This document shows positions 5,194-13,270 of a DNA stretch of 13,860 bases, piece after piece. A model generated the notes under the pieces. It searched no databases. It saw only the letters and a list, made by a program, of their open reading frames with translations, and was not told the DNA's origin. Both the position numbers and the translations under genes were made by a program. The stretch covers positions 1-13,860 of the forward strand of contig CAZWVF010000063.1 of the NCBI GenBank assembly GCA_964637695.1. Reading direction: 5' to 3'. Positions within the stretch are counted from its first letter, which is position 1, and each line of letters begins with the position of its first letter. Source of the DNA: JAGLTZ01 sp964637695 (GTDB taxonomy: Bacteria; Blakebacterota; Blakebacteria; Blakebacterales; Blakebacteraceae).

Positions 5194-7398
5194 ATGATGC
5201 CCCGCTTTCGCAGAATATTTGTACTTTCAGCCATTCTATCAATTCAGCTGCAATATGGGATCGATTGCTCAGCCAGGGATATAAGCTGTCAAACAATCCA
5301 GACAGAAGGCGGAGGTTCGAGAGCCCTCAGACTTCTGACCATTAATGTATGGTCGGGACTCGATTATGAAGGCTTCTTCAGTTTTGGTGAGTATGAATCA
5401 GATGAACGGAGGGAAGCACGATTTCAGGCACTGGTAAGAGAGATCGAGGGTCTCGATCCCGATGTCATTTTCATCCAGGAGGCCACCCCGCTTCCCCGGT
5501 ATGCCTCCAGGCTCGCGAGGCGTCTTTCCTATGACGAGATACACCAGGTTGTCAATGGAGGAATAAAATTCGGACCGCTCGGCATTCCCGTGAATTTCAA
5601 GGAGGGTCTGGTGATACTCGCCCGTCCCTCCCTGCGCCTGGGAAAATTCGATGCCTGGAAACTCTCCGGGGGATTCGGCCTTCACGGAGATGCTGTAACG
5701 ATCCACTTCGACGAATCTATATTTTCGCTGGTCGGTAAGGTCTACCTGGATGATGTCCCCATATATCTGGTGAACGTCCACCTGGTTTCATCCCCGCCTG
5801 AAGATCAGAAGTTCGAGAGGGAACTCGACGGCTACCTGGCAGAGGGATCGATATCTGAATCTGAGCATGAAAAGGCGGTAGCATTCTGGCGGGATCAATA
5901 CATTAGAAGAAGGGAGGAGGTTGAGGATCTGCTTGAAAGGCTGGGAGAACTCCCCACTCAATCTCCCGTCATTGTAGGTGGTGATTTCAATGCAACCCCC
6001 GATTCACCTGAGATGCAGGTCTTTTCAGCCTCCGGTCGCTATTTCGATACCCGAATGCAGACCGGTCTCATACCGCAGCCATCGTGGGATCCCGAGGGCA
6101 ACGAGAATATCTCCTTTTCCGCCGGGTCGACAGATGCACGTGGAAGAACCCGCACGGGATACTCGAGGCTGTTTGCCTCTTATGCAGCACAATCACGCAG
6201 GATCGACTACATCTTTCTCAGTTCACATTTCAATGTATCCGATGTTATTCAATCGGATATGACCCTCAATTCATCATTGGAGGGTATTACCGCGTCAGAT
6301 CATTACGGGATCCTTGTCGATTTGAATATGGAGGATGTTCTGGACGAATCACCCCGAGAACCACAGACTTTGGTTCCGCTGGAACGCACAACATTCGAAC
6401 CGCTTCCGATCCTCATGTACGACACTGATATAGGTTTCGGGTACGGGGCGAAAACGTTTCTGCTCAATTCGATGCGTCGCAACGAATCATTCGATATGAT
6501 GGTTTTCTTCAGTACCGGAGTTGACACGTTAGAAGGTGAGAGACGGTACCGGTTCGTCTTCTCCTTCCCCGATTTCGACAGACGGCAGGGTAAGATCTAC
6601 CCGTTCGCTGTTGATTTTCTTCTCGACTACGACATCTGGATAAATAACAGCTTCTTTGGAACGGGGAATGATTCTGAATTCGGTGACCGGGAGTATTATT
6701 CCAGGGAGCCTTTTGAAATAAGTCTTACCCTCAGTCGCGGATTTACTCCCCACACCGTCGGACAGATTGGAACACGGTTCAAGACGATCAGGAATTCGAA
6801 TTTTTCCAGCGGATCCCGACTCGCACAACTTGGAGGGCTCAACTCCTCCAGGGTAACCTACGCTTCACTCTTTTCCACATACAGGTACGATACCCGGGAT
6901 ATCTTCACAAATCCCTCGCGCGGAGTTTTCGTGCGGGGCGAGCTCGAGTATGTGCCCGACACCGGTTTTTCCAATGTGACGTTCACCAGATGGGCCGGCG
7001 AATTTCAGTACTATGCCGAGCTCTTTTATCCCACGACGATCCTGGCAGCCCGTCTGGGTGTTCAGGGACTCATGGGCGACAACCTTCCGATCCAGGTATT
7101 GCTTCCTGTCGGGGGCAGCAAAACCTTGCGCGGTTTCCCTCAGGATCGATTCCTCGACAGGGTCAGCGCCGTTTCCAATGTGGAATTGAGATTCCCGCTT
7201 ATCTGGAGATTCGGAGGTGTAGCAGGTCTGGATGCGGGCAAGGTCTGGTATTCACCCGGAGATATTGATTTCAGTGGATGGGCCGTAAACAGGGTGGTCG
7301 GGCTGCGATTCTACATGCAGACCTTCGTAGTCCGTGTGGACATCGGTTTCGGCCCCGATGCAATGGGATTCTATTTCAACTTCGGACACGTATTCTGA
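5194..7398 (+). CDS. Exported EEP-family phosphodiesterase/nuclease domain fused to an Omp85-like outer-membrane barrel
   Basis: The single frame of 734 residues begins with a signal peptide (RR, then a hydrophobic stretch, possible cleavage after CSA near residue 27). Residues 44-376 are an endonuclease/exonuclease/phosphatase domain with the full catalytic set: Asn51 (NVWSG), Glu96 (QEAT), His196 (NVHL), Asp264 and Asn266 (GGDFNATPDS), Asp338 (RIDYIF) and Asp369-His370 (SDHYG). An acidic helical insert spans about 200-250. After a 25-residue linker, residues 403-734 look like an Omp85-superfamily barrel: alternating strands, DTRDIFTNPSRGVF near 566-579, the LRGF loop motif at 645-648 and a terminal Phe. 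There is no room for a POTRA domain. A GGGGAGG ribosome-binding site lies 8 bases before the ATG. The EEP domain could act on phospholipid head groups, inositol phosphates, sphingomyelin or nucleic acid. PlpD-type patatin-Omp85 proteins are the closest known parallel. The gene stands alone, divergent from the nitroreductase. Confidence 0.9.
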   Translation: MMPRFRRIFVLSAILSIQLQYGIDCSARDISCQTIQTEGGGSRALRLLTINVWSGLDYEGFFSFGEYESDERREARFQALVREIEGLDPDVIFIQEATPLPRYASRLARRLSYDEIHQVVNGGIKFGPLGIPVNFKEGLVILARPSLRLGKFDAWKLSGGFGLHGDAVTIHFDESIFSLVGKVYLDDVPIYLVNVHLVSSPPEDQKFERELDGYLAEGSISESEHEKAVAFWRDQYIRRREEVEDLLERLGELPTQSPVIVGGDFNATPDSPEMQVFSASGRYFDTRMQTGLIPQPSWDPEGNENISFSAGSTDARGRTRTGYSRLFASYAAQSRRIDYIFLSSHFNVSDVIQSDMTLNSSLEGITASDHYGILVDLNMEDVLDESPREPQTLVPLERTTFEPLPILMYDTDIGFGYGAKTFLLNSMRRNESFDMMVFFSTGVDTLEGERRYRFVFSFPDFDRRQGKIYPFAVDFLLDYDIWINNSFFGTGNDSEFGDREYYSREPFEISLTLSRGFTPHTVGQIGTRFKTIRNSNFSSGSRLAQLGGLNSSRVTYASLFSTYRYDTRDIFTNPSRGVFVRGELEYVPDTGFSNVTFTRWAGEFQYYAELFYPTTILAARLGVQGLMGDNLPIQVLLPVGGSKTLRGFPQDRFLDRVSAVSNVELRFPLIWRFGGVAGLDAGKVWYSPGDIDFSGWAVNRVVGLRFYMQTFVVRVDIGFGPDAMGFYFNFGHVF

Positions 7399-7407
7399 GC
7401 TAACCCG

Positions 7408-7422
7408 GATCGAAAGTCGATC
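7408..7422. terminator. Short hairpin between convergent genes
   Basis: GATCGA-AAG-TCGATC is a perfect 6-bp stem in the 22-bp space between the EEP-Omp85 stop and the dehydratase stop, overlapping the latter. Its symmetry and position suit a two-way terminator, but no T-run follows on either strand, so this is weak. Confidence 0.25.
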
Positions 7423-8449
7423 AGCGTAGAAGGAAGCCCTGTTTCAACGGATCATCGGGGTCGATCAGCAGCTCATTTCTCCCGCAGATGCAGGCACTTC
7501 CAGTCACTTCCGGTATCACAGCTTCATGCTGGCCGAACCGAAGGCTCTCCACAACCTTTCCGCTGAAACAGGTTCCAATGATACTTTCCACACGGAATAT
7601 TTCATCGGTTTCCAGCTCACCGCGGGCGTGATGAATCGCTGCTCTGGCACTTATTCCGGTTCCGGTCGGACTGCGGTCTACTTCGCCATCGGCAAATACA
7701 CAGACGTTGCGGCTGTGATTATCGGAATCGTGCGGGTCGGAAGTGAATATGGTACCGTAGAGAAAGGAAAGATCCTCTTCGAATGGATGCACGATCTGCT
7801 CTGTTTCCGCGACCGCTTCCTTGATCTGCTTTCCGGCAGATATCAATTCAGAATAATAGTCAGGTACAAGTTTTAATCCCAGCTGCTCAGCATTGCAGAA
7901 AGCGTAGAATGCACCTCCGAAGGCCACATCGTATCTGAGTGTGCCTGTCCCCGGCAGATCTATCTCATGCTCACTGACCAGAAGGAAGGAGGGAACGTTC
8001 CTGAAGGATACTTCTTTCACCCGGCCTTCCTGAAGGAATGCTCTGGCGGTGACGCGGCCTGCCGGCGTATCGATACGAACTATCGGTTCATCGCTGTCGA
8101 CTTCGATGAGTCCCATGTCGAGAGCAACCGTAACCAGACCGATAATGCCGTGACCGCACATGGAACTGAATCCGTTATTATGCAGGAAGAGCACACCGAG
8201 ATGCCCGTCGTCGGTAACGGGTTCAGTGGGGATGCAGCCGTACATGTCTGCATGACCCTTCGGTTCCCACATGAGGGCGGTTCTGATCTGATCGAGGTTC
8301 TCCATCGCATACCGGCGCTTGGCCAGGATGGTGTCTCCAGGTATGGATGGTAACCCGCCGGTAATGACACGTAAGGGTTCACCCGCAGTATGTGTATCGA
8401 TTGCAGTAATGGAAAGCCAATCGGAGGGTGGTTCCCATTCAGGCATCAT
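7421..8449 (-). CDS. Trans-3-hydroxy-L-proline dehydratase (proline racemase superfamily)
   Basis: The protein belongs to the proline racemase / hydroxyproline epimerase fold. The first catalytic position is Cys (SSMCGHG, residue 98 counting from ATG 8449), but the second, normally Cys in SPCGTG, is Thr (DRSPTGTG, residue 263). In this superfamily the Cys/Thr pair marks trans-3-hydroxy-L-proline dehydratase, which yields delta-1-pyrroline-2-carboxylate; Cys/Cys would mean racemase or 4-hydroxyproline epimerase. The length of 342 residues is typical. The frame is open further upstream, but that part translates the tandem palindromes. GTG 8458, with AAGG six bases before it, is an equally good start. 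The next gene upstream on the same strand is the dodecin-like gene. No dedicated pyrroline-2-carboxylate reductase is visible here. Confidence 0.88.
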   Translation of the reverse strand: MMPEWEPPSDWLSITAIDTHTAGEPLRVITGGLPSIPGDTILAKRRYAMENLDQIRTALMWEPKGHADMYGCIPTEPVTDDGHLGVLFLHNNGFSSMCGHGIIGLVTVALDMGLIEVDSDEPIVRIDTPAGRVTARAFLQEGRVKEVSFRNVPSFLLVSEHEIDLPGTGTLRYDVAFGGAFYAFCNAEQLGLKLVPDYYSELISAGKQIKEAVAETEQIVHPFEEDLSFLYGTIFTSDPHDSDNHSRNVCVFADGEVDRSPTGTGISARAAIHHARGELETDEIFRVESIIGTCFSGKVVESLRFGQHEAVIPEVTGSACICGRNELLIDPDDPLKQGFLLR

Positions 8450-8471
8450 TACCGGCACATTACGCCTTAAT

Positions 8472-8534
8472 ACACCATTCCGCAATTACGGAGCGGTGTT
8501 CTTGGTACCCCGTTCCATAATGACGGAGCGGTGT
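8472..8534. repeat. Two tandem 28-bp palindromes (8472-8499 and 8507-8534)
   Basis: The two units agree at 23 of 28 positions and are separated by 7 bases. Each can fold: unit one pairs ACACC..TCCG with CGGA..GGTGT around an AT-rich centre. The pair is enclosed by TTAA.TACACC and GGTGTA.TTAA, so the whole 63 bp is itself a larger inverted repeat. It fills the space between the dodecin-like stop and the dehydratase start and resembles REP/BIME-like elements in design, though not in sequence as far as I know. Confidence 0.75.
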
Positions 8535-8536
8535 AC

Positions 8537-8752
8537 TTAATCTTCAGTATGATATTTAAAGGAGACTTTAACCTTGGTCCGATATGATCTGATCTTTCCA
8601 TCTTCCAGCTGCAGGTCGAACTCGGTAATCTCCGCCACACGCATATCACGTAACGATTTGGAGGCTGTCGCAATTGCGGATGCTGCCGCCTTCTCCCACG
8701 ATTCGCTACTCGATCCAACCAGCTCGATTACCTTGTACACACTGTCAGGCAT
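8537..8752 (-). CDS. Dodecin-like protein lacking the usual flavin-stacking Trp
   Basis: The 71-residue protein has the dodecin pattern: YKVIELVGSSSESWEKAAASA, one helix, then two strands ending KVKVSFKY. Dodecins form hollow dodecamers that bind flavin or other ligands. The strand after the helix reads RVAEITEFDLQLEDGK. The Trp that stacks on flavin in characterised dodecins is absent, and Glu41 appears to replace it. Trp19 belongs to the helix start and is not that residue. The ATG at 8752 is preferred because AGGAG lies six bases upstream; the open frame reaches to 8776. The stop overlaps the tandem palindromes, which separate it from the dehydratase gene. The fold call is strong; the ligand is uncertain. 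Confidence 0.87.
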   Translation of the reverse strand: MPDSVYKVIELVGSSSESWEKAAASAIATASKSLRDMRVAEITEFDLQLEDGKIRSYRTKVKVSFKYHTED

Positions 8753-8859
8753 GGGGGGCTCCTCTCTTGCCAACACCCGGCCCTGTCTGCCGGGATCAGG
8801 TTGAATGGTCTTCTTTATGATCGTAGTACGATCTGCGCTGTTCGCGAAGTGTAAATCAT

Positions 8860-9040
8860 AGGAGCCTGTCGGAGAAACGCTCCGGCTGCGGCTTGCGCCG
8901 GCATCCGGAAGGCGGCGTTGGTTCTCGCGTAATATCCTCGACGTAGCGCAGTGGCTACGTCTCCGGGTATTCCGCTCAACCGCCTGGCCATCCGGCGCCG
9001 GCGAAACCCTCGCTATCGTCGGTTTCTCCGACAGGCTCCT
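8860..9040 (-). repeat. ~180-bp imperfect palindrome, copy B
   Basis: This is the best-preserved copy. Its ends AGGAGCCTGTCGGAGAAAC and GTTTCTCCGACAGGCTCCT are a perfect 19-bp inverted repeat. The apical stem is GACGTAGC / GCTACGTC around GCAGTG, and GCGCCGG, ATCCGG and GGCGG tracts in between pair imperfectly. It occupies most of the 325-bp space between the glutamate dehydrogenase stop (37 bp away on the transcribed strand) and the dodecin-like start. No gene is evident in this space. Confidence 0.9.
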
Positions 9041-9077
9041 GGAACTCTGATGTCAGAGCACGATCGACTCTCTGCTG

Positions 9078-11963
9078 TCACTCCCCGGTTTTGAATACCG
9101 ATACGAAATCGTAGAAGTCCAGCTCGTTGGCATCCAGTCCGTGAGAGTAAACATACCGGCTTGCCAGACGTGAGGCGAATATGGCTCTCAGGTAGGGATT
9201 GGGGATACGTTTTATTATTGTTTCCATATCCACTGCTTCCAGGAGAACAGGCGGGCAGCAGCAGTGAATGACCTCCCTGAACAGCTTTTTCTCCCTGTAG
9301 AGATCGGTGCCGTAAATAGCATCGGTTATCCCGTTGATCTTCTTACTTATCAGATTGGAGAGGACAGGACGGGGAATTCCCTTCTTCCTGTTCTCCTTCC
9401 AGATGATCTCGAATTCGAGCCTGGCATTCTGCTTTATCAGGTCGAGGACTTCGGCAATATACCGTTTCCTGAATTGAGGGATCTCTCTTCCCTTCACGCA
9501 CATCAGATCCTGGTGTTCTTTGTCAGAAAGAACGAGACTGGAGAGAACTTCAAGAGAGGAAGATGTCACGCCACCTTTATTGGTTGAGGCATCTTTATAG
9601 ATAACAACACCATTCTCTTCGAGCCGGAGACGGGCTTCCTGGGTGATGAAGAGATTGGCTCCCTCCACGATGAACCTGAATTTGGGTCTTCCCCTCTCGT
9701 CGAGCACCTCTGTCCAGTTGTTGATGTTAATTGAGGCGGGTCTGCCTCCACACGGTACGAACAGATCGGCTCTGAACTCGGGGCGCAGGTGGAACGTGTT
9801 CCTGAATTCAAGGCCGCTCCTGATCTTCTCGCCGCCGGACAGCACGACATTCTTCTCCTGGATGGTCACCAGGAACCCCTCTTTTGAAAGAAGAGTACGA
9901 TCGAAATTCTCGATCATCACTCTCCTCTTTGCGAGTTTCCTCAGTTCCCTGCGGTTCAGGCCCGAAGGATCGAATGCGACACCTGATCCATCCACAATGG
10001 CGATAATGATATCCTTTGAAATAAGGATCTCGTTGCTGCCCAGATCCCCGTCGGGACCGCCCGTCATGACCTTGGTAATCCGGCCCTCCTTCAATCCGTT
10101 CTTATCGAGAATACTGAGTACATATTCGTGAATCGAATTGGTGGTCATCCCGTACAGATCGTGAGGGATCCCTCCCATCGACAGGGGTTTGCCGGTGGCA
10201 AAGGCTTTCCAGTAGGGATATCTCCTCATCCTTGCCCTGGTCGAAGCCCATTCCATCAATTCCGCGGTACCCTCATCGGGCCCGAGAAACAGGAAGACAT
10301 CATCGCCGTAGTGATCCACTACATCCCGGCCCACCAGCATCAGATCGAGCAGGCCGTCTATGTATTTCTTGAAGGCAGTTTCCGCCTTATCCTGAGAAGC
10401 CCATCCCAGCAGGATAGTGCCCTTCGAACCGCCCTCGGGTATGTCCTTGTTCTTGCGCTGCTGGGTAAGTGCCAGGTCGTAATTCTCGTCAAAGATCAAG
10501 TCGGAATTCTTGAGGAAACTCTGGATATTGCTGGAACGGACTATCCGGATTCCTCCCCTGGCGATATCTCTGAATCTGATGTGGAAGCCGCGGAACTCAC
10601 TTCCGATGACGAGAAAAACCCTGAAGGGTGATTCAGGATAGTCAACTTTATTCAGGAAAGCGGGGTCGAGCATGAAGGAGAGGGATGTCTTCTCCTTTTT
10701 GAAGAAATTGGTCCTCTGGGTAACCCGGATGAATAAAAGAATCGCCTCAAAGATCTTCCTGTCTATTTCCACTGACAGATCAGTTGTGATCTCCTCCTGG
10801 AGGGCCGTGATTCTCTCTTCGATCTGATGGTCTTCCTCGAACGGATTGAATTTCTTCTCGAAGCATCTGAATGCCTTTTTCAGATGCTCATGATTGTTGA
10901 CCAGCGCATCCCAGACCCTCGCTTCATCGTAGGAGCCTTTGGCCAGTCTGCGTCGTAATGTTCTGAGCAATCCGACCATCTCCGGTTCATCCTTGAGCGC
11001 GTGGACCAGCGCCACATATTCCTCGTCGTATTCGGTCAGGAACTGGTAGGCGAAGGTCCAGGCGGCTACTCCGAACACGGTTTCCTGTGCACTCAGCCTG
11101 CCCTCCCGGAAGAGGGGGGAGAGGGGACTTTCGGGAATGACATAAACCAGGCTGATATCCTCGCTGATATCCTGAAGCAGTTCCTGATCGGTGATATCGT
11201 CCAGATAGACCCCATATACGGTTTTGCCGTTGGCAAATGGTTCCACGTATTTCCGGTTCGATACCAGGTTGTGAGAATTGAGGACGTCTGAAATGTTTGA
11301 AAAGAAACGGGAACCTGAATCACTGTTTGAGATCACATATATCCTGAGCTCGCCGGTTTCCTTCTTGTGAGAGATCTTTATCAGAGGGCTCTCCCAGCCG
11401 ATCGTCTGGTTGATAACCGTCTGGTACCGCCGATATATGCTTCTGGTTGTTGTCTCGAGGAATGATCTGCTTGCTATTTTCTCCAGGTCGGTCTCTTCGG
11501 GATCGGTTTCACCGGTTGCGAAATCGGGCATCTCGACAAGGTACATTCTGAGATTCTCAACTCCACGGGTTCTGCCGGTAGCCCGGTACGATTTGAGTCT
11601 GCAGCCCGGATATTTTCCCTCGATGCGTCTTTCGATCTCCCGCGCCCTGACATGCCGGTCATCCACCAGATAGATCGCCTCATTCTCCAGCTCTGTATGC
11701 ATGTCTATCTCGACGATCTGATCCTCCTGAGTGGACGCTATGATCTCGGCTGCTTTTATTGCTTCGATATGACCGGCTATTGTTTTGATCGGAGTTGTCT
11801 GGAAGTAATAATCGGGCATACCAAGGCCGGTGCAGATCCACTCGATGGATTCCCGAACTGCCTCTGTATGGAAATTGCCGTGACTCAGAATGATCTCTTC
11901 GATATCTCCCAACTGGGCTATATTCAGAACAGAGTCCCTCGATATCTCCTTTAAAGTCTTCAT
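9078..11963 (-). CDS. Large NAD-specific glutamate dehydrogenase
   Basis: The protein of 961 residues catalyses oxidative deamination of glutamate to 2-oxoglutarate and ammonia, feeding the TCA cycle. The N-terminal 420 residues are a divergent, probably regulatory region. The catalytic part begins near 440 and carries RFRDIARGGIR (463-473), EGGSKGTI with the substrate-binding Lys514, GPDEGTAELMEWA (561-573), the nucleotide-binding TGGPDGDLGSNEI (634-646) and VEGANLFIT (766-774). The length is close to the 115-kDa NAD-GDH class rather than the 180-kDa class or the 450-residue hexameric enzymes. GGAG lies before the ATG. Copy C of the long palindrome starts 17 bp upstream, so any transcript from further upstream must cross that hairpin. 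Its C-terminus is complete. Confidence 0.95.
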   Translation of the reverse strand: MKTLKEISRDSVLNIAQLGDIEEIILSHGNFHTEAVRESIEWICTGLGMPDYYFQTTPIKTIAGHIEAIKAAEIIASTQEDQIVEIDMHTELENEAIYLVDDRHVRAREIERRIEGKYPGCRLKSYRATGRTRGVENLRMYLVEMPDFATGETDPEETDLEKIASRSFLETTTRSIYRRYQTVINQTIGWESPLIKISHKKETGELRIYVISNSDSGSRFFSNISDVLNSHNLVSNRKYVEPFANGKTVYGVYLDDITDQELLQDISEDISLVYVIPESPLSPLFREGRLSAQETVFGVAAWTFAYQFLTEYDEEYVALVHALKDEPEMVGLLRTLRRRLAKGSYDEARVWDALVNNHEHLKKAFRCFEKKFNPFEEDHQIEERITALQEEITTDLSVEIDRKIFEAILLFIRVTQRTNFFKKEKTSLSFMLDPAFLNKVDYPESPFRVFLVIGSEFRGFHIRFRDIARGGIRIVRSSNIQSFLKNSDLIFDENYDLALTQQRKNKDIPEGGSKGTILLGWASQDKAETAFKKYIDGLLDLMLVGRDVVDHYGDDVFLFLGPDEGTAELMEWASTRARMRRYPYWKAFATGKPLSMGGIPHDLYGMTTNSIHEYVLSILDKNGLKEGRITKVMTGGPDGDLGSNEILISKDIIIAIVDGSGVAFDPSGLNRRELRKLAKRRVMIENFDRTLLSKEGFLVTIQEKNVVLSGGEKIRSGLEFRNTFHLRPEFRADLFVPCGGRPASININNWTEVLDERGRPKFRFIVEGANLFITQEARLRLEENGVVIYKDASTNKGGVTSSSLEVLSSLVLSDKEHQDLMCVKGREIPQFRKRYIAEVLDLIKQNARLEFEIIWKENRKKGIPRPVLSNLISKKINGITDAIYGTDLYREKKLFREVIHCCCPPVLLEAVDMETIIKRIPNPYLRAIFASRLASRYVYSHGLDANELDFYDFVSVFKTGE

Positions 11964-11980
11964 TAATTGCTCCGCGTATG

Positions 11981-12159
11981 TGAGCCTGTCCGAAAAACAC
12001 TCAGGCTGCGGCTTGCGCTGGCATCCGGCAGGCGGCGTTGGTTTTCACGGAATGTCCTCGACGTAGCACAGTGGCTACGTCTCCGGGTATTCCGCTCGAC
12101 CGCCTTGCCATCCGGCGCCAGCGTAACCCTCGCTGTCGTCGGTTTCTCAGACAGGCTCA
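11981..12159 (-). repeat. ~180-bp imperfect palindrome, copy C
   Basis: The ends TGAGCCTGTC and GACAGGCTCA pair exactly. Relative to copy B the outermost pair has changed on both sides (G-C to T-A), as has an internal pair (CGCCGGC/GCCGGCG to CGCTGGC/GCCAGCG). The apical stem is GACGTAGC / GCTACGTC with loop ACAGTG, and GGAATGTCC pairs with GGGTATTCC using two G-U-type pairs. It fills the space between the glycosyltransferase stop (4 bp away) and the glutamate dehydrogenase start. Confidence 0.88.
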
Positions 12160-12163
12160 TGTA

Positions 12164-13270
12164 TCACAGCATTTCCTCTGGAAAGAGCTTTCCGGTGACT
12201 ATCCGAATATCCAGAATGCGCTCGGCTCTCTGACGGGCCTGCACGCCCAGTCTCTCGATCCACTCCCGATTTCTCAGCAGTTCAACCGTACGACCTACGA
12301 ATTCTTCCCTGCCTGTCAGTATACCTGAAACGCCATCTTCAACCGCGTCTGTTACTCCTCCTTCTGCAAGAGCCGCTGCCGGGGTTCCGCAGGCCGCTGC
12401 TTCTGCAAAGGTTAACCCGAATCCCTCCACGTCTCCACTCTTCATGTCGGATTGGCAGGGAGAGACGAAAAGATCGGCTGATCTGTACAGAACAGCAAGA
12501 TCGTCATTGCCGCGGTTGCCCAGAAAGATCACCAGTTCACTGACACCCAGATCTTCTGCCCGTTCTTTCAGTTCATCTTTGAGAGGTCCTTCCCCCACAA
12601 TCCAGATTCCGGTTTCGAGTTCCGCCTCCCGTGCAGCATGCACTAATTCGATTACTTTATCGAAACCCTTCCTCTCGACCAGCCGGCCGACTGAGATGAG
12701 CTGGATTGGAAAGTCCCGGGCGTGTTGTTCTCCCTCAGGTGAGAAAAGATCGAGATCAACTCCATTGATGCCGGATACCGGTTCAACCTCAGGAATCATC
12801 TCTCTGAGTCTGGCGGACGTGAAGGAACTGGCACTGACGATGCGATCAGCTGAAGTCAGGGTGCGTATGAGGCGATTGCGGGTCATTCTACCGAGTGGGC
12901 GGAACACCTCGAGCCCGTGGACCGCTACGGTCAGGGGACAGTTGAAGAATTTCCCCTTGAATCCCTCGGCCACGAACCAGGTGGAAGCCACTATCCGGTC
13001 GGGTAACCCTGCACTATCGGCCAGTTTCTTCCCGGCCCGTGCAAAATGAAAGCGTCTGTATTTTGGGAAGTTGTGACCTGTGACGCCTACAACGCTGAAT
13101 TTGAGTGATCCGTAAGCGGCCGGGTCGGCTTTCCTGGCAAGTACTGTAACATCTGCACCCAGACCGGAAAGAGTTATGGATGCATTCTCAGCCCACCGGG
13201 ACAGGCCGCCGATCCTGGGAGGATAATCTTCGGTTGCGAGCCAGACTTTCTTTCCGTCAAATCGGATCAT
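12164..13270 (-). CDS. GT4-family glycosyltransferase
   Basis: This is a GT-B fold, nucleotide-sugar dependent transferase, probably cytoplasmic or membrane-associated and acting in surface glycan or glycolipid synthesis; the acceptor is unknown. From the ATG at 13270 it is 368 residues. It has GGLSRWAE near 21 (acceptor-domain loop), HGLEVF near 118, SVGRLVERKGFDK near 193 and the EX7E region EGFGLTFAEAAACGTP with Glu282 and Glu290, which bind the donor in GT4 enzymes. The frame stays open to an ATG at 13489, but the extra 73 residues match nothing expected before the VWLATEDYPPRIGG start of a GT-B domain, and the extension reaches the transposase remnant. ATG 13288 is a second possible start. 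No start has a well-spaced Shine-Dalgarno. Confidence 0.9.
   Translation of the reverse strand: MIRFDGKKVWLATEDYPPRIGGLSRWAENASITLSGLGADVTVLARKADPAAYGSLKFSVVGVTGHNFPKYRRFHFARAGKKLADSAGLPDRIVASTWFVAEGFKGKFFNCPLTVAVHGLEVFRPLGRMTRNRLIRTLTSADRIVSASSFTSARLREMIPEVEPVSGINGVDLDLFSPEGEQHARDFPIQLISVGRLVERKGFDKVIELVHAAREAELETGIWIVGEGPLKDELKERAEDLGVSELVIFLGNRGNDDLAVLYRSADLFVSPCQSDMKSGDVEGFGLTFAEAAACGTPAAALAEGGVTDAVEDGVSGILTGREEFVGRTVELLRNREWIERLGVQARQRAERILDIRIVTGKLFPEEML

Noticed and set aside
8450..8485. Upstream TTG start for the hydroxyproline dehydratase
   Set aside because: It would make the first residues from the tandem palindromes; GTG 8458 or ATG 8449 is more plausible.
9643..10631. Two plus-strand open frames of 162 and 167 codons opposite glutamate dehydrogenase
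   Set aside because: They are antisense shadows of the conserved catalytic region, with no family resemblance.
7421..11963. Hydroxyproline dehydratase, dodecin and glutamate dehydrogenase as one operon
   Set aside because: They share a strand, but palindromes and more than 300 bp separate dodecin from glutamate dehydrogenase, so a single transcript cannot be claimed.
2669..12159. Long palindromes as CRISPR units, integron attC sites or ordinary intrinsic terminators
   Set aside because: There is no regular spacer array, no integrase or cassette layout, and no T-run after the stems; they are about 180 bp, far longer than a terminator hairpin.
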